Below the pieces are notes generated by a model that saw only the letters and a list, made by a program, of their open reading frames with translations, was not told the DNA's origin and made no database searches. The translations under genes and the position numbers were made by a program. From Tsuneonella sp. CC-YZS046 (GTDB lineage: Bacteria; Pseudomonadota; Alphaproteobacteria; Sphingomonadales; Sphingomonadaceae): DNA of 64,000 nt. This document shows, one piece after another, positions 43,519 through 51,828 of this stretch. Every line of letters starts with the position of its first letter. Position 1 is the stretch's first letter. The DNA is taken from contig NZ_CP141590.1 of the NCBI RefSeq assembly GCF_035581365.1, positions 1-64,000 on the forward strand, in the 5' to 3' direction.

Positions 43519-44571
43519 ATGACCGCTCCCCTGGACGCTTTATGGTATACGCGCTGCGCTGTGCCCAACAGCTTCGGCCTGGCGATGAGCCATGGCTGGA
43601 TCGAGGATCGCCTGTCCGGCATCGGTATTCCGATCCGCTCCATCAAGGAAGCCGACGATCCCAGGATAAGGGAATCCCATTTCGACCATAGCCAGCCCAA
43701 TTCCCTGCGCTACGGCGGCTCCAGCCCCGCGCTGTGGGCCCGTGCTTCGGGCAGGGAAACGCGGGCATTAGGGCTTCAGGTCACTCGCGAAAGTCAGCTC
43801 ATCGTGACCCGGCCCGACAGCGGGATACAAAGTCCCGGCGATCTCAAGGGCCGTCGCTTCGGGCTTCCGCTGTGGGTCAATCAGCAGATCGATTTTCTGC
43901 GCGCGCAGGCGCTGCGCGGCCTTGAAAATGTGCTGGAGCTGGCCGGGCTGACGCTGGCGGATGTGGAAATCGTCGATTTCCCCGTGGGCGCGACTTTCGC
44001 CGGAGAGAAGGTGCACCGGATTCCCGGCACCGAAACTTTCGGTACGCGCAAGCTGGCGGGCGGTTCCGCCGAGTTGCGCGGGCTGGTGCGGGGTGATGTG
44101 GACGCCATCTTCCTCCACGGCGCGACCGGCTTGTACATTTCTAATCTCCTGGAACTGGATGTCGTCTTCGATCTGGCGTCCCATCCCGATCCGCTGGTGC
44201 GTGCGAACAATGGCAGCCCCATCGTGCTGACGATGGACCGTGCGCTGCTGGACAATGCGCATGAAGTGGCCGCCGCCGTGATCGGCGAGTTGCTGAAGGC
44301 GGAAGATCGTGCCGCCCTCCACCCCGAGGAAGTCCGGCAGATCGCGGCGCGGGAGGTGAATGTCAGCGAATACTGGCTCTGGCGCGCCTATGGCGGGGAT
44401 CAGGGCCTGGCGCTTCGCACCACGCTCGATGAGGACGCCGTCGCGGCGCTGCAGTCCTTTGCCGATTTTCTCCATCGCCACCGCTTCATACCCGCGCCCG
44501 TCGATGTCGCTTCCTGGGTCGATCCGGCCCCGCTTGCGGCAGCACGCGCGCTGATCCACGCCGAGGTTTGA
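43519..44571 (+). CDS. DszB-like desulfinase (organosulfinate desulfinase family)
   Basis: A 350-aa protein with the periplasmic-binding fold, closest in layout to 2'-hydroxybiphenyl-2-sulfinate desulfinase DszB. It shows RCAVPNSF (Cys13, DszB Cys27 position), SHFDHSQPNSLRYGG (His54 and Arg64, DszB His60 and Arg70 with the same 10-residue spacing), GRRFGLP, and RGDVDAIFLHGAT. Start ATG 43519 follows an ideal GAGGAGG. No signal peptide, so cytosolic, unlike substrate-binding proteins. In DszB the reaction releases sulfite from an aryl sulfinate. The true substrate here is unknown. It follows the receptor by 11 bp. Confidence 0.72.
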   Translation: MTAPLDALWYTRCAVPNSFGLAMSHGWIEDRLSGIGIPIRSIKEADDPRIRESHFDHSQPNSLRYGGSSPALWARASGRETRALGLQVTRESQLIVTRPDSGIQSPGDLKGRRFGLPLWVNQQIDFLRAQALRGLENVLELAGLTLADVEIVDFPVGATFAGEKVHRIPGTETFGTRKLAGGSAELRGLVRGDVDAIFLHGATGLYISNLLELDVVFDLASHPDPLVRANNGSPIVLTMDRALLDNAHEVAAAVIGELLKAEDRAALHPEEVRQIAAREVNVSEYWLWRAYGGDQGLALRTTLDEDAVAALQSFADFLHRHRFIPAPVDVASWVDPAPLAAARALIHAEV

Positions 44572-44574
44572 TAC

Positions 44575-45318
44575 ATGAATGAGACGATCCGACTGTTACA
44601 AGGACACAGAAGCGACAGGGATTTCACCGGTGAACCGATCGACGAGGCGCAACTCGCCGCTATCGTTGAAGCTGGCCACCGCACGCCCAGCCATCGCAAC
44701 GGCCAGCAGATCACGCTGGTCGTGGTACGCGATCTGGAAACAAGGCGGCGCATCTTCGATGTGACGGCAGGCCCGCAACCGCAGATTTTGACTGCCCCGG
44801 TGTTCATTCTGGTGGCGGTGGATTTCCACAAGACCGCCCTTGCCGTGCGCTATGCCGGAGCTGAACAGAAGGTGCATGAGAGCTTGGAAGGCTACACCGT
44901 CGGCGCGGTTGATGCCGGTATCACGCTGGCTACCCTGAGCGTCGCGGCGCGGTCCTTCGGGCTCGGCGCTGTCGCCATCGGCGCGATCCGTCATGATCCA
45001 CAGCCGATCATCGACATTCTCGGATTGCCGCCGCTGACCTATCCCATCGTCGGCATCTGCATCGGCGCCATCGGAAAGCAGGCGAACCTGAAGCCACGCC
45101 TGCCGATAGAAACCTATCGTCATGACGAACGCTACGATCCCGACCGGCTGACGCCCGACATCATCCGCGCTTTCGACGAGGAGATGCTCGCCTACTGGGA
45201 GGCGATCGGGCGGCCTGACGGGCAGACATGGACCCAGAGAATCCATTCCTACAGCACCGCGGTTCATCCGGAGACGAAAATTGTCGCGGCGCGGCAGGGC
45301 TTCACCAACATCGAATAG
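44575..45318 (+). CDS. Nitroreductase-family flavin (NfsA/Frp-type) oxidoreductase
   Basis: A 247-aa protein: LQGHRSDRDFTGEPIDEAQ at the N-terminus, AGHRTPSHRNGQQITLVVV (FMN-binding Arg/Ser), YTVGAVDAGITLATLSVAAR and FGLGAVAIGAIRHDP. These are the landmarks of NfsA-like FMN reductases. It starts 3 bp after the DszB-like gene. In desulfurisation pathways such an enzyme supplies reduced FMN to monooxygenases, so its place between the desulfinase and two flavoprotein oxygenase-type genes fits a DszD-like role. That role is inferred from context. Confidence 0.8.
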   Translation: MNETIRLLQGHRSDRDFTGEPIDEAQLAAIVEAGHRTPSHRNGQQITLVVVRDLETRRRIFDVTAGPQPQILTAPVFILVAVDFHKTALAVRYAGAEQKVHESLEGYTVGAVDAGITLATLSVAARSFGLGAVAIGAIRHDPQPIIDILGLPPLTYPIVGICIGAIGKQANLKPRLPIETYRHDERYDPDRLTPDIIRAFDEEMLAYWEAIGRPDGQTWTQRIHSYSTAVHPETKIVAARQGFTNIE

Positions 45319-45351
45319 CCGGCCAGGCCGGCAAAGACGGAATTGAATGAT

Positions 45352-46815
45352 ATGAGCTTGGAAGACGCAAGGAAACGATTGGCGGAGGATGTCCGCAGGG
45401 CATTGAGATGGCAGGGCAACGACCCGGACAATTGGGTTCCGCTCCGCGCGGACACAGATCAGGACGTGGTCGTAGTCGGAGGCGGGCAGACCGGGGTTGC
45501 GATTGCCTATGGTCTTCGTCGTCGCGGTATCCATCGCGTGCAGGTTATCGACAAGGCGCGCGAGGGCGAAGTCGGGGTGTGGACCACGATCGCGCGGATG
45601 AATCTGCTGCGCACGCAAAAGACGATTGCTGGACCGGAACAGGGCAATGTCGCCCTGGGGTTCCGCGCCTGGTATGAGACGCTGAACGGCCCGGATGCGT
45701 TCGATCAGCTTCTGCGCATACCCCGACTCGATTGGGCGGCCTATCTGGACTGGTTCCGTGAGACGGTGGGTGTCAAGGTCCAGCATGAGACCGAATTGCT
45801 GGACGTCGAGCCGGTGAGCACGGGTTTGAAGCTGCACCTCAATGTGCGTGGCGAACAGCAGACTCTTGTCGCGCGCAAGCTGGTTCTGGCGACGGGCTTC
45901 GCCGGCAGCGGCGGCCCCAACATCCCCGCATTCATCCAGGCGCTCCCCAAGGCGGTTTGGTCCCACACCGTCGAGCCGATCGATTTCGCGGCGCTGAAAG
46001 GAAGATCCGTCGGCGTGATCGGCGCAGGGCCGTCAGCCTTCGATGCCGCTGCCGTCACATTGGAAACGGGAGCGGAAGTGGTCCACCTGTTCAGCCGTCG
46101 TGCGCGGATTTCCTATCCCACACCGCCCCGGCCCGGCACTCCGCCCGCCGGAAAATACTATCAGGGCGCTTACGACAATTTCGATCGCCTGCCCGATGCG
46201 GTGCGCTGGGAACATCAGAAGTTGCTCGATGAAGGGGGCACATCGACGCCGCTCGACTCCATCGAACGCGCGGTCCGCTTCGAAAATTTCCATATCCATC
46301 TGAACGCCAGTTCGCTCGATGAAAGAGTGGAAGGCGGACGGTTGCTCGTGACGGTGGATGGTGAGGATATCGGGCTGGATCATCTGATCGCGGCAACCGG
46401 CTATCGCATCGACCTGTCCTTGCGGCCCGAACTGGCACGTATCGAGTCTGACATCGCGCTTTGGGGCGATGTGTATCGGCCCAAGCCAGGACAGGAGAAT
46501 CCGGTCGGTGCGCGCTACCCCTATCTTGGCGAAGGTTTCGAATTCCTGTCGAAGCAGCCCGGGGAGGCCCCATGGCTGGCCGACATTCATTGCTACAATA
46601 TCGCCGCCTCGCTGAGCTCGGGCAAATACCTGTCCGATGTGCCGAGCATGGGAGAACTGGCGCGTCTGACCGCAGGCATCAGCCGAGGTCTCTTCTTCGC
46701 GGACAGCGACCATCATTTCGCCCGCATAAATGCAAAGCCGGGCGGAGAGCATGACGACAGCCCCTATCGGTCGGTCATCCGATCCCAGACCCAGACTGAG
46801 GAGATTCGCATATGA
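45352..46815 (+). CDS. FAD-dependent oxidoreductase, flavin monooxygenase-like
   Basis: A 487-aa class B flavoprotein monooxygenase-like enzyme. FAD-binding DVVVVGGGQTGVAIAYGLRR (Rossmann GxGxxG) lies at about 40 and a second nucleotide site SVGVIGAGPSAFDAAAV (NADPH) at about 220. RLDWAAYLDWFRETV and LVLATGFAGSGGPNIPAF follow the Baeyer-Villiger/N-hydroxylating style. Start ATG 45352 (TTG 45343 is an upstream in-frame alternative). The stop overlaps the next start (ATGA). It may oxygenate a sulfur intermediate, taking the place of DszA. Substrate is unknown. Confidence 0.75.
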   Translation: MSLEDARKRLAEDVRRALRWQGNDPDNWVPLRADTDQDVVVVGGGQTGVAIAYGLRRRGIHRVQVIDKAREGEVGVWTTIARMNLLRTQKTIAGPEQGNVALGFRAWYETLNGPDAFDQLLRIPRLDWAAYLDWFRETVGVKVQHETELLDVEPVSTGLKLHLNVRGEQQTLVARKLVLATGFAGSGGPNIPAFIQALPKAVWSHTVEPIDFAALKGRSVGVIGAGPSAFDAAAVTLETGAEVVHLFSRRARISYPTPPRPGTPPAGKYYQGAYDNFDRLPDAVRWEHQKLLDEGGTSTPLDSIERAVRFENFHIHLNASSLDERVEGGRLLVTVDGEDIGLDHLIAATGYRIDLSLRPELARIESDIALWGDVYRPKPGQENPVGARYPYLGEGFEFLSKQPGEAPWLADIHCYNIAASLSSGKYLSDVPSMGELARLTAGISRGLFFADSDHHFARINAKPGGEHDDSPYRSVIRSQTQTEEIRI

Positions 46816-48053
46816 CGGCAACTGTCCGCGCAGATACTGCCCCCGTTACGGCGCCAGAGCCTTCGGCGGTGCTGGCACGCGCCGCCGAACTGGCGCAACG
46901 CTTCGCGCAGAATGCCGCGCTGCATGATGCGGAGCGCAGCCTTCCGATCGAAAATCTGCAGCCCCTGTTCGATGCGGGATTGCTTTCGCTCGTGATCGCC
47001 CGGACGCGCGGCGGCTCCGGGGGCGGTCTGGAAGCGGCGACGGAAGCTGTCTCCACAATCGCCAGCGGAGATCCTTCGACAGCGCTGGTGTTGGCCATGC
47101 ATTATATCCAGCACGGCCAGCTTGCTTTTGGAGAGGATCAGTGGCCCGAGGAGCTTACCTCCTTGCTCGTGCGCCAGTCTCTGGAAGGGGTTGCGCTGGT
47201 CAACGCAGCCTATGTCGAGCCGTTTCTCGGTTCCGCGTCGCATGGCGCGATTCCCCAGACGAGCGCGAAGCTGGTCGACGGCCAATGGCATCTCAATGGG
47301 CACAAGAAATATGTGACGGGTGCTCGCGGCCTATCCTGGATCCGGGTGATGGGTGTAACCGAGGAACCGGAGCCGCGCGTCGGCTTCTTCCTGGTGCCGG
47401 CGCGGGCCGAAGGCGTTGAGGTCGTTCCCACCTGGGATACGGTCGGTATGCGGGCTACCGACAGCAACGATGTGATCTTCCGCGACGTGGTGTTGCCGCA
47501 ATCTCATTTCTTCGGCGGTTCGCCGGTGGCGCAAGGCCTGAAGATGAGCCCGCTCGACGGTGTCTGGTATCTTCTTCTGCTGTCAGCGGTCTATCATGGT
47601 GTGGCGATCGCGGCACGCAATGCGATCGTGGATTTCGCCACTGGTTTCGCGCCGGGCAGCCTTGGAGCGCCACTCGCCTCACTGCCCCGCTTCCAGGATG
47701 CGATCGGCGATATCGAGATCACGCTCGCGGCGTCGCAGCGGCTCATCCGGTCCATCGGGCGGGATTACGATGCGGGCCATGCCAAGCAACCTCACCGTCT
47801 GGCTGATCTGGCGCGCGATGCGGGGGTAACGAAACAGGTGGTGATCGAGAATTCGATCCGGATAACCAGCGTGGCGCTGGAGCTGGCGGGGAACCAGGGG
47901 ATTACCCGGACCAATCCGTTCGAGCGTTTTCATCGAGACGTGATATCCGCGCGCGCGCACAATCCGCAGGCGCATCTCACCCGCAGCCGCCTGGGGCAGG
48001 CCGCCCTGTCCGTGGAGACGCGCACGCCCTTGTGGAACGGCACGCGAACATGA
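46812..48053 (+). CDS. Acyl-CoA dehydrogenase-fold flavin monooxygenase (DszC/SfnB-like)
   Basis: A 413-aa flavoenzyme of the acyl-CoA dehydrogenase fold: PLFDAGLLSLVIARTRGGSG, EAVSTIASGDPSTALVLAMH, HLNGHKKYVTGARGLSWIRV, TDSNDVIFRDVVLPQSHFFG, and a C-terminal helical bundle. Members near sulfur genes (DszC, SfnB, SfnC) are FMNH2-dependent monooxygenases rather than dehydrogenases. The catalytic Glu of true dehydrogenases is not evident in the usual C-terminal position. It overlaps the upstream gene (ATGA) and the downstream permease by 4 bp, so all three are translationally coupled. Confidence 0.77.
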   Translation: MTATVRADTAPVTAPEPSAVLARAAELAQRFAQNAALHDAERSLPIENLQPLFDAGLLSLVIARTRGGSGGGLEAATEAVSTIASGDPSTALVLAMHYIQHGQLAFGEDQWPEELTSLLVRQSLEGVALVNAAYVEPFLGSASHGAIPQTSAKLVDGQWHLNGHKKYVTGARGLSWIRVMGVTEEPEPRVGFFLVPARAEGVEVVPTWDTVGMRATDSNDVIFRDVVLPQSHFFGGSPVAQGLKMSPLDGVWYLLLLSAVYHGVAIAARNAIVDFATGFAPGSLGAPLASLPRFQDAIGDIEITLAASQRLIRSIGRDYDAGHAKQPHRLADLARDAGVTKQVVIENSIRITSVALELAGNQGITRTNPFERFHRDVISARAHNPQAHLTRSRLGQAALSVETRTPLWNGTRT

Positions 48054-48847
48054 CCGGCGGAAACCGACGGAAGTGGAAGGACTCGCATCTGCCGGGGGGA
48101 CGTTGGCTGTCTCCAGTTCTCATTCTGCTGCTGTGGGAAGCAGGTTCGCGAGGCGGATTGATCCCGCCGCGCATCCTTGCCGCTCCATCGGACGTGTTCG
48201 AAACGATGGTGGGCATGATCGTTTCAGGCGAACTCCCCGCCAATCTTGCCGTTTCGCTTCAGCGGATGGGGCTGGGGCTTGTCATAGGCACGGCTATCGG
48301 GCTCGCCACCGGGCTCACGGCCGGCCTTTCGCGCGTGGGTGAGCAACTGATCGATCCGCTGATGCAGATCAAGCGCACCATTCCATCGCTGGCGTTGACG
48401 CCGTTGCTGATCCTCTGGCTGGGTATTGGAGAGGCAGCGAAGATTGCGCTGATCGCCTTTGCCACCATGTTTCCGGTATATCTCAACCTCTATGGCGGCA
48501 TCCGCAACATAGATGTCCGACTGATCGATGCAGCCCGCAGCTTCGGGCTGTCGAGGATCGAGATCATCGCCAATGTCATACTTCCCGGCGCCATGTCATC
48601 CCTGCTCATCGGGTTGCGTTACGCGTTGTCGATCTCGATCCTGGTCCTGGTGGTGGCGGAGCAGGTGAATGCATCCGAAGGACTTGGCTATCTGGTCAAC
48701 AATGCACGGGATTTCATGCGGACCGACATCATCGTGGTGTGCATTCTCGTCTATGCCCTGCTTGGCTTGGCATCTGACTGGATCGTTCGCCGCATCGAAG
48801 TCCGCGCGCTGCAGTGGCGGCCGGATATGGTGGGGGCGGTTGCGTGA
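48050..48847 (+). CDS. ABC transporter permease, SsuC/TauC type
   Basis: A 265-aa inner-membrane permease with six predicted helices (from VLILLLWEAGSRGG near 25 to IIVVCILVYALLGLASDWIV near 235). The EAA-like coupling loop is LIDAARSFGLSRIEIIANVI. It belongs to the SsuC/TauC family for sulfonates and related anions. ATG 48050 is inside the ATGA overlap with the previous gene. With the lipoprotein SBP at the start of the operon and the ATPase next it forms a complete importer. Confidence 0.87.
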   Translation: MTGGNRRKWKDSHLPGGRWLSPVLILLLWEAGSRGGLIPPRILAAPSDVFETMVGMIVSGELPANLAVSLQRMGLGLVIGTAIGLATGLTAGLSRVGEQLIDPLMQIKRTIPSLALTPLLILWLGIGEAAKIALIAFATMFPVYLNLYGGIRNIDVRLIDAARSFGLSRIEIIANVILPGAMSSLLIGLRYALSISILVLVVAEQVNASEGLGYLVNNARDFMRTDIIVVCILVYALLGLASDWIVRRIEVRALQWRPDMVGAVA

Positions 48848-49572
48848 GTTCGCCTGGCGGTGTGCGGTTGCGCGGCCTGCGTCGCAGTTTCGGGAATATG
48901 GAGATACTGTCCTGCCTCGATCTTGACATCGCGCCAGGCGAGTTCGTCGCGCTTATCGGCCGCTCGGGAAGCGGGAAGACCACACTGCTACGGACATTGG
49001 CCGGTCTGGACCCGGTAGAGGCGGATCAATCTGTGATTCCCCCGTCGCGCGCAGTGGTGTTCCAGGATGCGCGATTGTTGCCGTGGAAGCGCGCCTGGCA
49101 GAATGTGGCGCTGGGCCTGCGGGGGCCGGATCGGCGGAAACGGGCCGAGGCCGCGCTGCATGAAGTTGCGCTCGACCAGAGGATCGACGCTTGGCCGCTA
49201 ACGCTGTCGGGGGGCGAGGGACAGCGCGTCGCGCTTGCCCGCGCGCTGGTGCGGGAGCCGAGCCTGCTGCTGCTGGACGAGCCGTTTTCGGCATTGGATG
49301 CGCTCACGCGGCGCAGGATGCATGGATTGGTGATTGATCTGTGGCGGGCGCATCGCCCCTCGGTGCTCCTGGTCACTCATGATATAGATGAGGCCTTGTT
49401 GCTGGCGGATCGGATATTGACCCTATATCGGGGGCGGATCATCGATGAGCATGTGATGCCGAATCCCCGAGAGGATGCCTCGCGCGCCGAACGCGAGAAC
49501 CTGAAACAATCGCTGCTTGCTAGACTGGTCGAATGTGAGTCTTCGCATTTCGCAGAGGCCCGTGCATATTAG
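48844..49572 (+). CDS. ABC transporter ATP-binding protein, SsuB/TauB type
   Basis: A 242-aa ATPase: Walker A GRSGSGKTT (about 43), Q-loop AVVFQDARLLPWKRAW, signature LSGGEGQRVALARALVREP, Walker B LLLLDEPFSALD, H-loop LVTHDIDEAL. The LLPWK segment is typical of the nitrate/sulfonate subfamily. Start GTG 48844 overlaps the permease stop (GTGA). Last gene of the operon, and no terminator hairpin is obvious after it. Confidence 0.88.
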   Translation: MSSPGGVRLRGLRRSFGNMEILSCLDLDIAPGEFVALIGRSGSGKTTLLRTLAGLDPVEADQSVIPPSRAVVFQDARLLPWKRAWQNVALGLRGPDRRKRAEAALHEVALDQRIDAWPLTLSGGEGQRVALARALVREPSLLLLDEPFSALDALTRRRMHGLVIDLWRAHRPSVLLVTHDIDEALLLADRILTLYRGRIIDEHVMPNPREDASRAERENLKQSLLARLVECESSHFAEARAY

Positions 49573-49630
49573 GTGTGTGATCCGAGAATGGGATTACGGG
49601 CTATGACTGGCCCATAAGAGCAATTGTCAC

Positions 49631-49759
49631 ATGATATTCCATCATCGCTACCATCGGGTCCGAACGCCGAAGTATCGTTTCAAGACGCTCACGATCTACG
49701 GCAAGGTGGGCGTGATGATCTCAACGCCGCTTTTTCACGCGACCAAGGCCATATATTAG
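49631..49759 (+). mobile_element. IS200/IS605-like TnpA stub
   Basis: A short frame reads MIFHHRYHRVRTPKYRFKTL and then GKVGVMIS before a stop. The YH-x(3-4)-TPKYRFK block resembles the conserved N-terminus of the Y1 transposase of IS200/IS605 elements (YHLVWxTKYRxxVL). The rest of the transposase is absent. It sits in a 270-bp non-coding stretch at the end of the sulfur island. Confidence 0.4.
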
Positions 49760-49844
49760 TCAAAATCCCGCCGCACGCCGACCACAGCTCTGGATCGTCC
49801 CGTTCGGCGATTCCCGCTGGCAATCGGCATGCGGCAGAGGAGCG

Positions 49845-50339
49845 TTATTTGTTGCTGCCGATGGGGATCGGCTTCGGCTTCTTCTCGGCAGAGGCTTGGC
49901 GCGGAACCGTGACCTTGAGCAGTCCCTTGTCGAGATGGGCGCTGGCCTTGTCCGCATCAGCCTCGAAAGGCAGCGCAAGGCGGCGGAGGAACGAGCCCTG
50001 GCTACGCTCGACGAGATGGTATTGCTTTTTCTCGTCTTTCTCCTCGCGCTCGGACTTGTGCTCCGCCTTTATGGTCAGCACGCCGTCATGGATATCGAGC
50101 GAAACGTCCTTCTCATCGAAACCCGGCAATTCCGCGGTCAATTCGAGACCTTCGTCGGTTTCGGCCACATCCACCTTGGGGATGATGAAACCACCCTTGT
50201 TGCTGGAAAGCGCTGCCGGAAGGTCACGCCCGAAATCCTCGAGCAGCCGGTCGATTTCCTGACGGAAGCCCGAGAAGGGATCATAGCCGCTGCGCGCCAG
50301 CGTGCGGCCAAACGGGATAAGAGAACGAAATTCAGCCAT
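49845..50339 (-). CDS. Small heat shock protein, Hsp20 family
   Basis: A 164-aa alpha-crystallin-type chaperone. The N-terminal arm (DPFSGFRQEIDRLLEDFGRD) is followed by the ACD from about 50 (PKVDVAETDEGLELTAELPG, GVLTIKAEHKSEREEKDEKK, SFLRRLALPFEADADKASA, GLLKVTVPR), and the C-terminus ends in KPKPIPIGSNK with the I-x-I element. It binds unfolding proteins in the cytosol. A hairpin lies in the 5' untranslated region. Start ATG 50339 has AAAGGAG upstream. Confidence 0.93.
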   Translation of the reverse strand: MAEFRSLIPFGRTLARSGYDPFSGFRQEIDRLLEDFGRDLPAALSSNKGGFIIPKVDVAETDEGLELTAELPGFDEKDVSLDIHDGVLTIKAEHKSEREEKDEKKQYHLVERSQGSFLRRLALPFEADADKASAHLDKGLLKVTVPRQASAEKKPKPIPIGSNK

Positions 50340-50372
50340 CGCTTTTCTCCTTTCTCACTATGCTGCATCTGC

Positions 50373-50388
50373 TCCCGCTTCGGCGGGA
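50373..50388 (-). promoter_or_regulatory. Hairpin in the hsp20 5' untranslated region
   Basis: TCCCGC (50373-50378), TTCG, GCGGGA (50383-50388), a perfect 6-bp stem closed by a stable tetraloop (CGAA on the hsp20 mRNA strand). It lies 34 nt upstream of the start codon. It may affect transcript stability or temperature control, but it does not match the classical ROSE layout. Confidence 0.35.
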
Positions 50389-50522
50389 ATGCATTGACGG
50401 GAATCAAACAGCCCGCGCATCGCAAGTCAGTCAGTCGATCGCTCTTGCCGCTTGCTCCTCCTGCACGGCTGTTCCGTCGATCCTGAATTTGGGAGCGCCC
50501 TGGGCCGAATCAAGCCATTCGA

Positions 50523-50756
50523 TCATCCGAAAGCCCTTGGATCGCTGCCGGCATCCAAAGAGCGCAGGGCGGCCAGTACCTCCGCAACGGGTATGGGGCG
50601 ATCAAACCCCGGCGGCTGCCGGAGAGTGGGATGATCGCTCACGGCAACGCGATCGGAAGCCCAGGACGCGAGGATCGCGCGTTTCACTTCCGGCTCCATC
50701 TGGGGGTGATTGGCGACGGCGAAAGGGTGAAGAATGCGGGAGACCGGTTGCGACAT
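50523..50756 (-). CDS. Small conserved protein, 77 aa
   Basis: A short soluble protein: SRILHPFAVANHPQMEPEVK, ILASWASDRVAVSDHP, PIPVAEVLAALRSLDAG. Similar small proteins are common in sphingomonad genomes and carry no annotated function. It sits between hsp20 and the DUF465 gene, all on the minus strand, so stress-linked expression is possible. No enzyme motif is present. Confidence 0.65.
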   Translation of the reverse strand: MSQPVSRILHPFAVANHPQMEPEVKRAILASWASDRVAVSDHPTLRQPPGFDRPIPVAEVLAALRSLDAGSDPRAFG

Positions 50757-50833
50757 GATATCCTCCTTTCTCTGTCGCTGTGGTGATGGTCGGCCCTGAA
50801 GATTGGCGGGGCGGTGAACGCCCCGCCGCCCAG

Positions 50834-51022
50834 TCAGGCTGCCTTTTCGACCTGCCTGCTTGCCTTCTCTGCCTGTGCGATCTGGTCTTTCACAGCCAGC
50901 TTGAGCTTTTTCAGCCTGACTATCTGGATTTGATCGGGAAGCACTCTGCGCGCTTCCTTCGCGAGATCGCCCTCAAGGCGCGCATGTTCGCGATACAGAT
51001 AGTTCAGAAGGTGGTCAGACAT
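50834..51022 (-). CDS. DUF465 (YdcH-type) protein, 62 aa
   Basis: A 62-aa, almost entirely helical protein: YLYREHARLEGDLAKEARRV followed by DQIQIVRLKKLKLAVKDQIA. This is the DUF465 family, whose signature is HxxLd...LKKxKLxlKDxI. Members form antiparallel helical hairpins, with no established role. Lies directly after hsp20 and the 77-aa gene. Confidence 0.8.
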   Translation of the reverse strand: MSDHLLNYLYREHARLEGDLAKEARRVLPDQIQIVRLKKLKLAVKDQIAQAEKASRQVEKAA

Positions 51023-51195
51023 CGTCTACTCCATGCAAAAGTTGACCATGCAAGTGCCTCCGGACATCCGGCAGGCAGAGTAGAATTAGTTTGCCCTTTG
51101 CCGGTTTCAAGAAGCCGGAGATGAGGGAGCGGCCAGCACCGCAACCCGTTCACTTCATGGATATTTCCCTCTGCGCCGGGCGAAGGACGATCCGG

Positions 51196-51828
51196 TCAGC
51201 CTGATCGCCCCAGGAGGACCGTCGCATTGACTAGCCTGCTCACTTCGTCGCGGTCATGCGTGACGTAGAGAATGGGCAGCTTCATCTCGTCCCTGATCCG
51301 TTCGATCACCAGCATGATCTCTTCGCGGCGCGGGCCATCGAGCGAGGAAAGCGGTTCGTCCATCAGCAGGAACCTGGCGCCGCTCAGCAAGGCGCGGCCG
51401 ATCGCGACGCGCTGGGCTTCGCCCCCGGACAGGGTGCGCGGCCAACGATCCAGCAAATGGGCAATGCCGAGGAAGCCCATCGCTTCATCCAGCGTCATCC
51501 AGCGTTCGGCGGGCGGGATCAGCCGATAACCATAGAGCAAGTTGGCCTGCACGCGCTGATGCGGGAACAGCCGCGCGTCCTGGAACACGTAACCCAGCCT
51601 GCGCTTTTCCGGCGGAATGTCGATCCTCGCCTCGCTGTCGAACAACACCTGCCCATCGACGGCGATGCGACCCCGATCCGGCCTGAGCAGCCCGGCGATC
51701 ATGTTGAGGATCGAGGTCTTGCCCGCGCCCGATGGGCCGAACAGCGCCGTCAGGCCCCGGTCCGCGACGAAATGCTGCTTTATCAGCGTGTCGCCCAGGC
51801 GGCGTTCGACATCGACTTCAAATCCCAT
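51196..51828 (-). CDS. modC: Molybdate ABC transporter ATP-binding protein (short form)
   Basis: A 210-aa ATPase: Walker A FGPSGAGKTS (about 30), signature TLSGGEAQRVAIGRALLSGA, Walker B FLLMDEPLSSLDG, His in YVTHDRDEVSR. It lacks the C-terminal MOP/TOBE domain that gives full-length ModC (about 350 aa) its molybdate regulation, a shorter form seen in some alphaproteobacteria. It overlaps modB by 11 bp and completes the modA-modB-modC operon. Confidence 0.92.
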   Translation of the reverse strand: MGFEVDVERRLGDTLIKQHFVADRGLTALFGPSGAGKTSILNMIAGLLRPDRGRIAVDGQVLFDSEARIDIPPEKRRLGYVFQDARLFPHQRVQANLLYGYRLIPPAERWMTLDEAMGFLGIAHLLDRWPRTLSGGEAQRVAIGRALLSGARFLLMDEPLSSLDGPRREEIMLVIERIRDEMKLPILYVTHDRDEVSRLVNATVLLGRSG

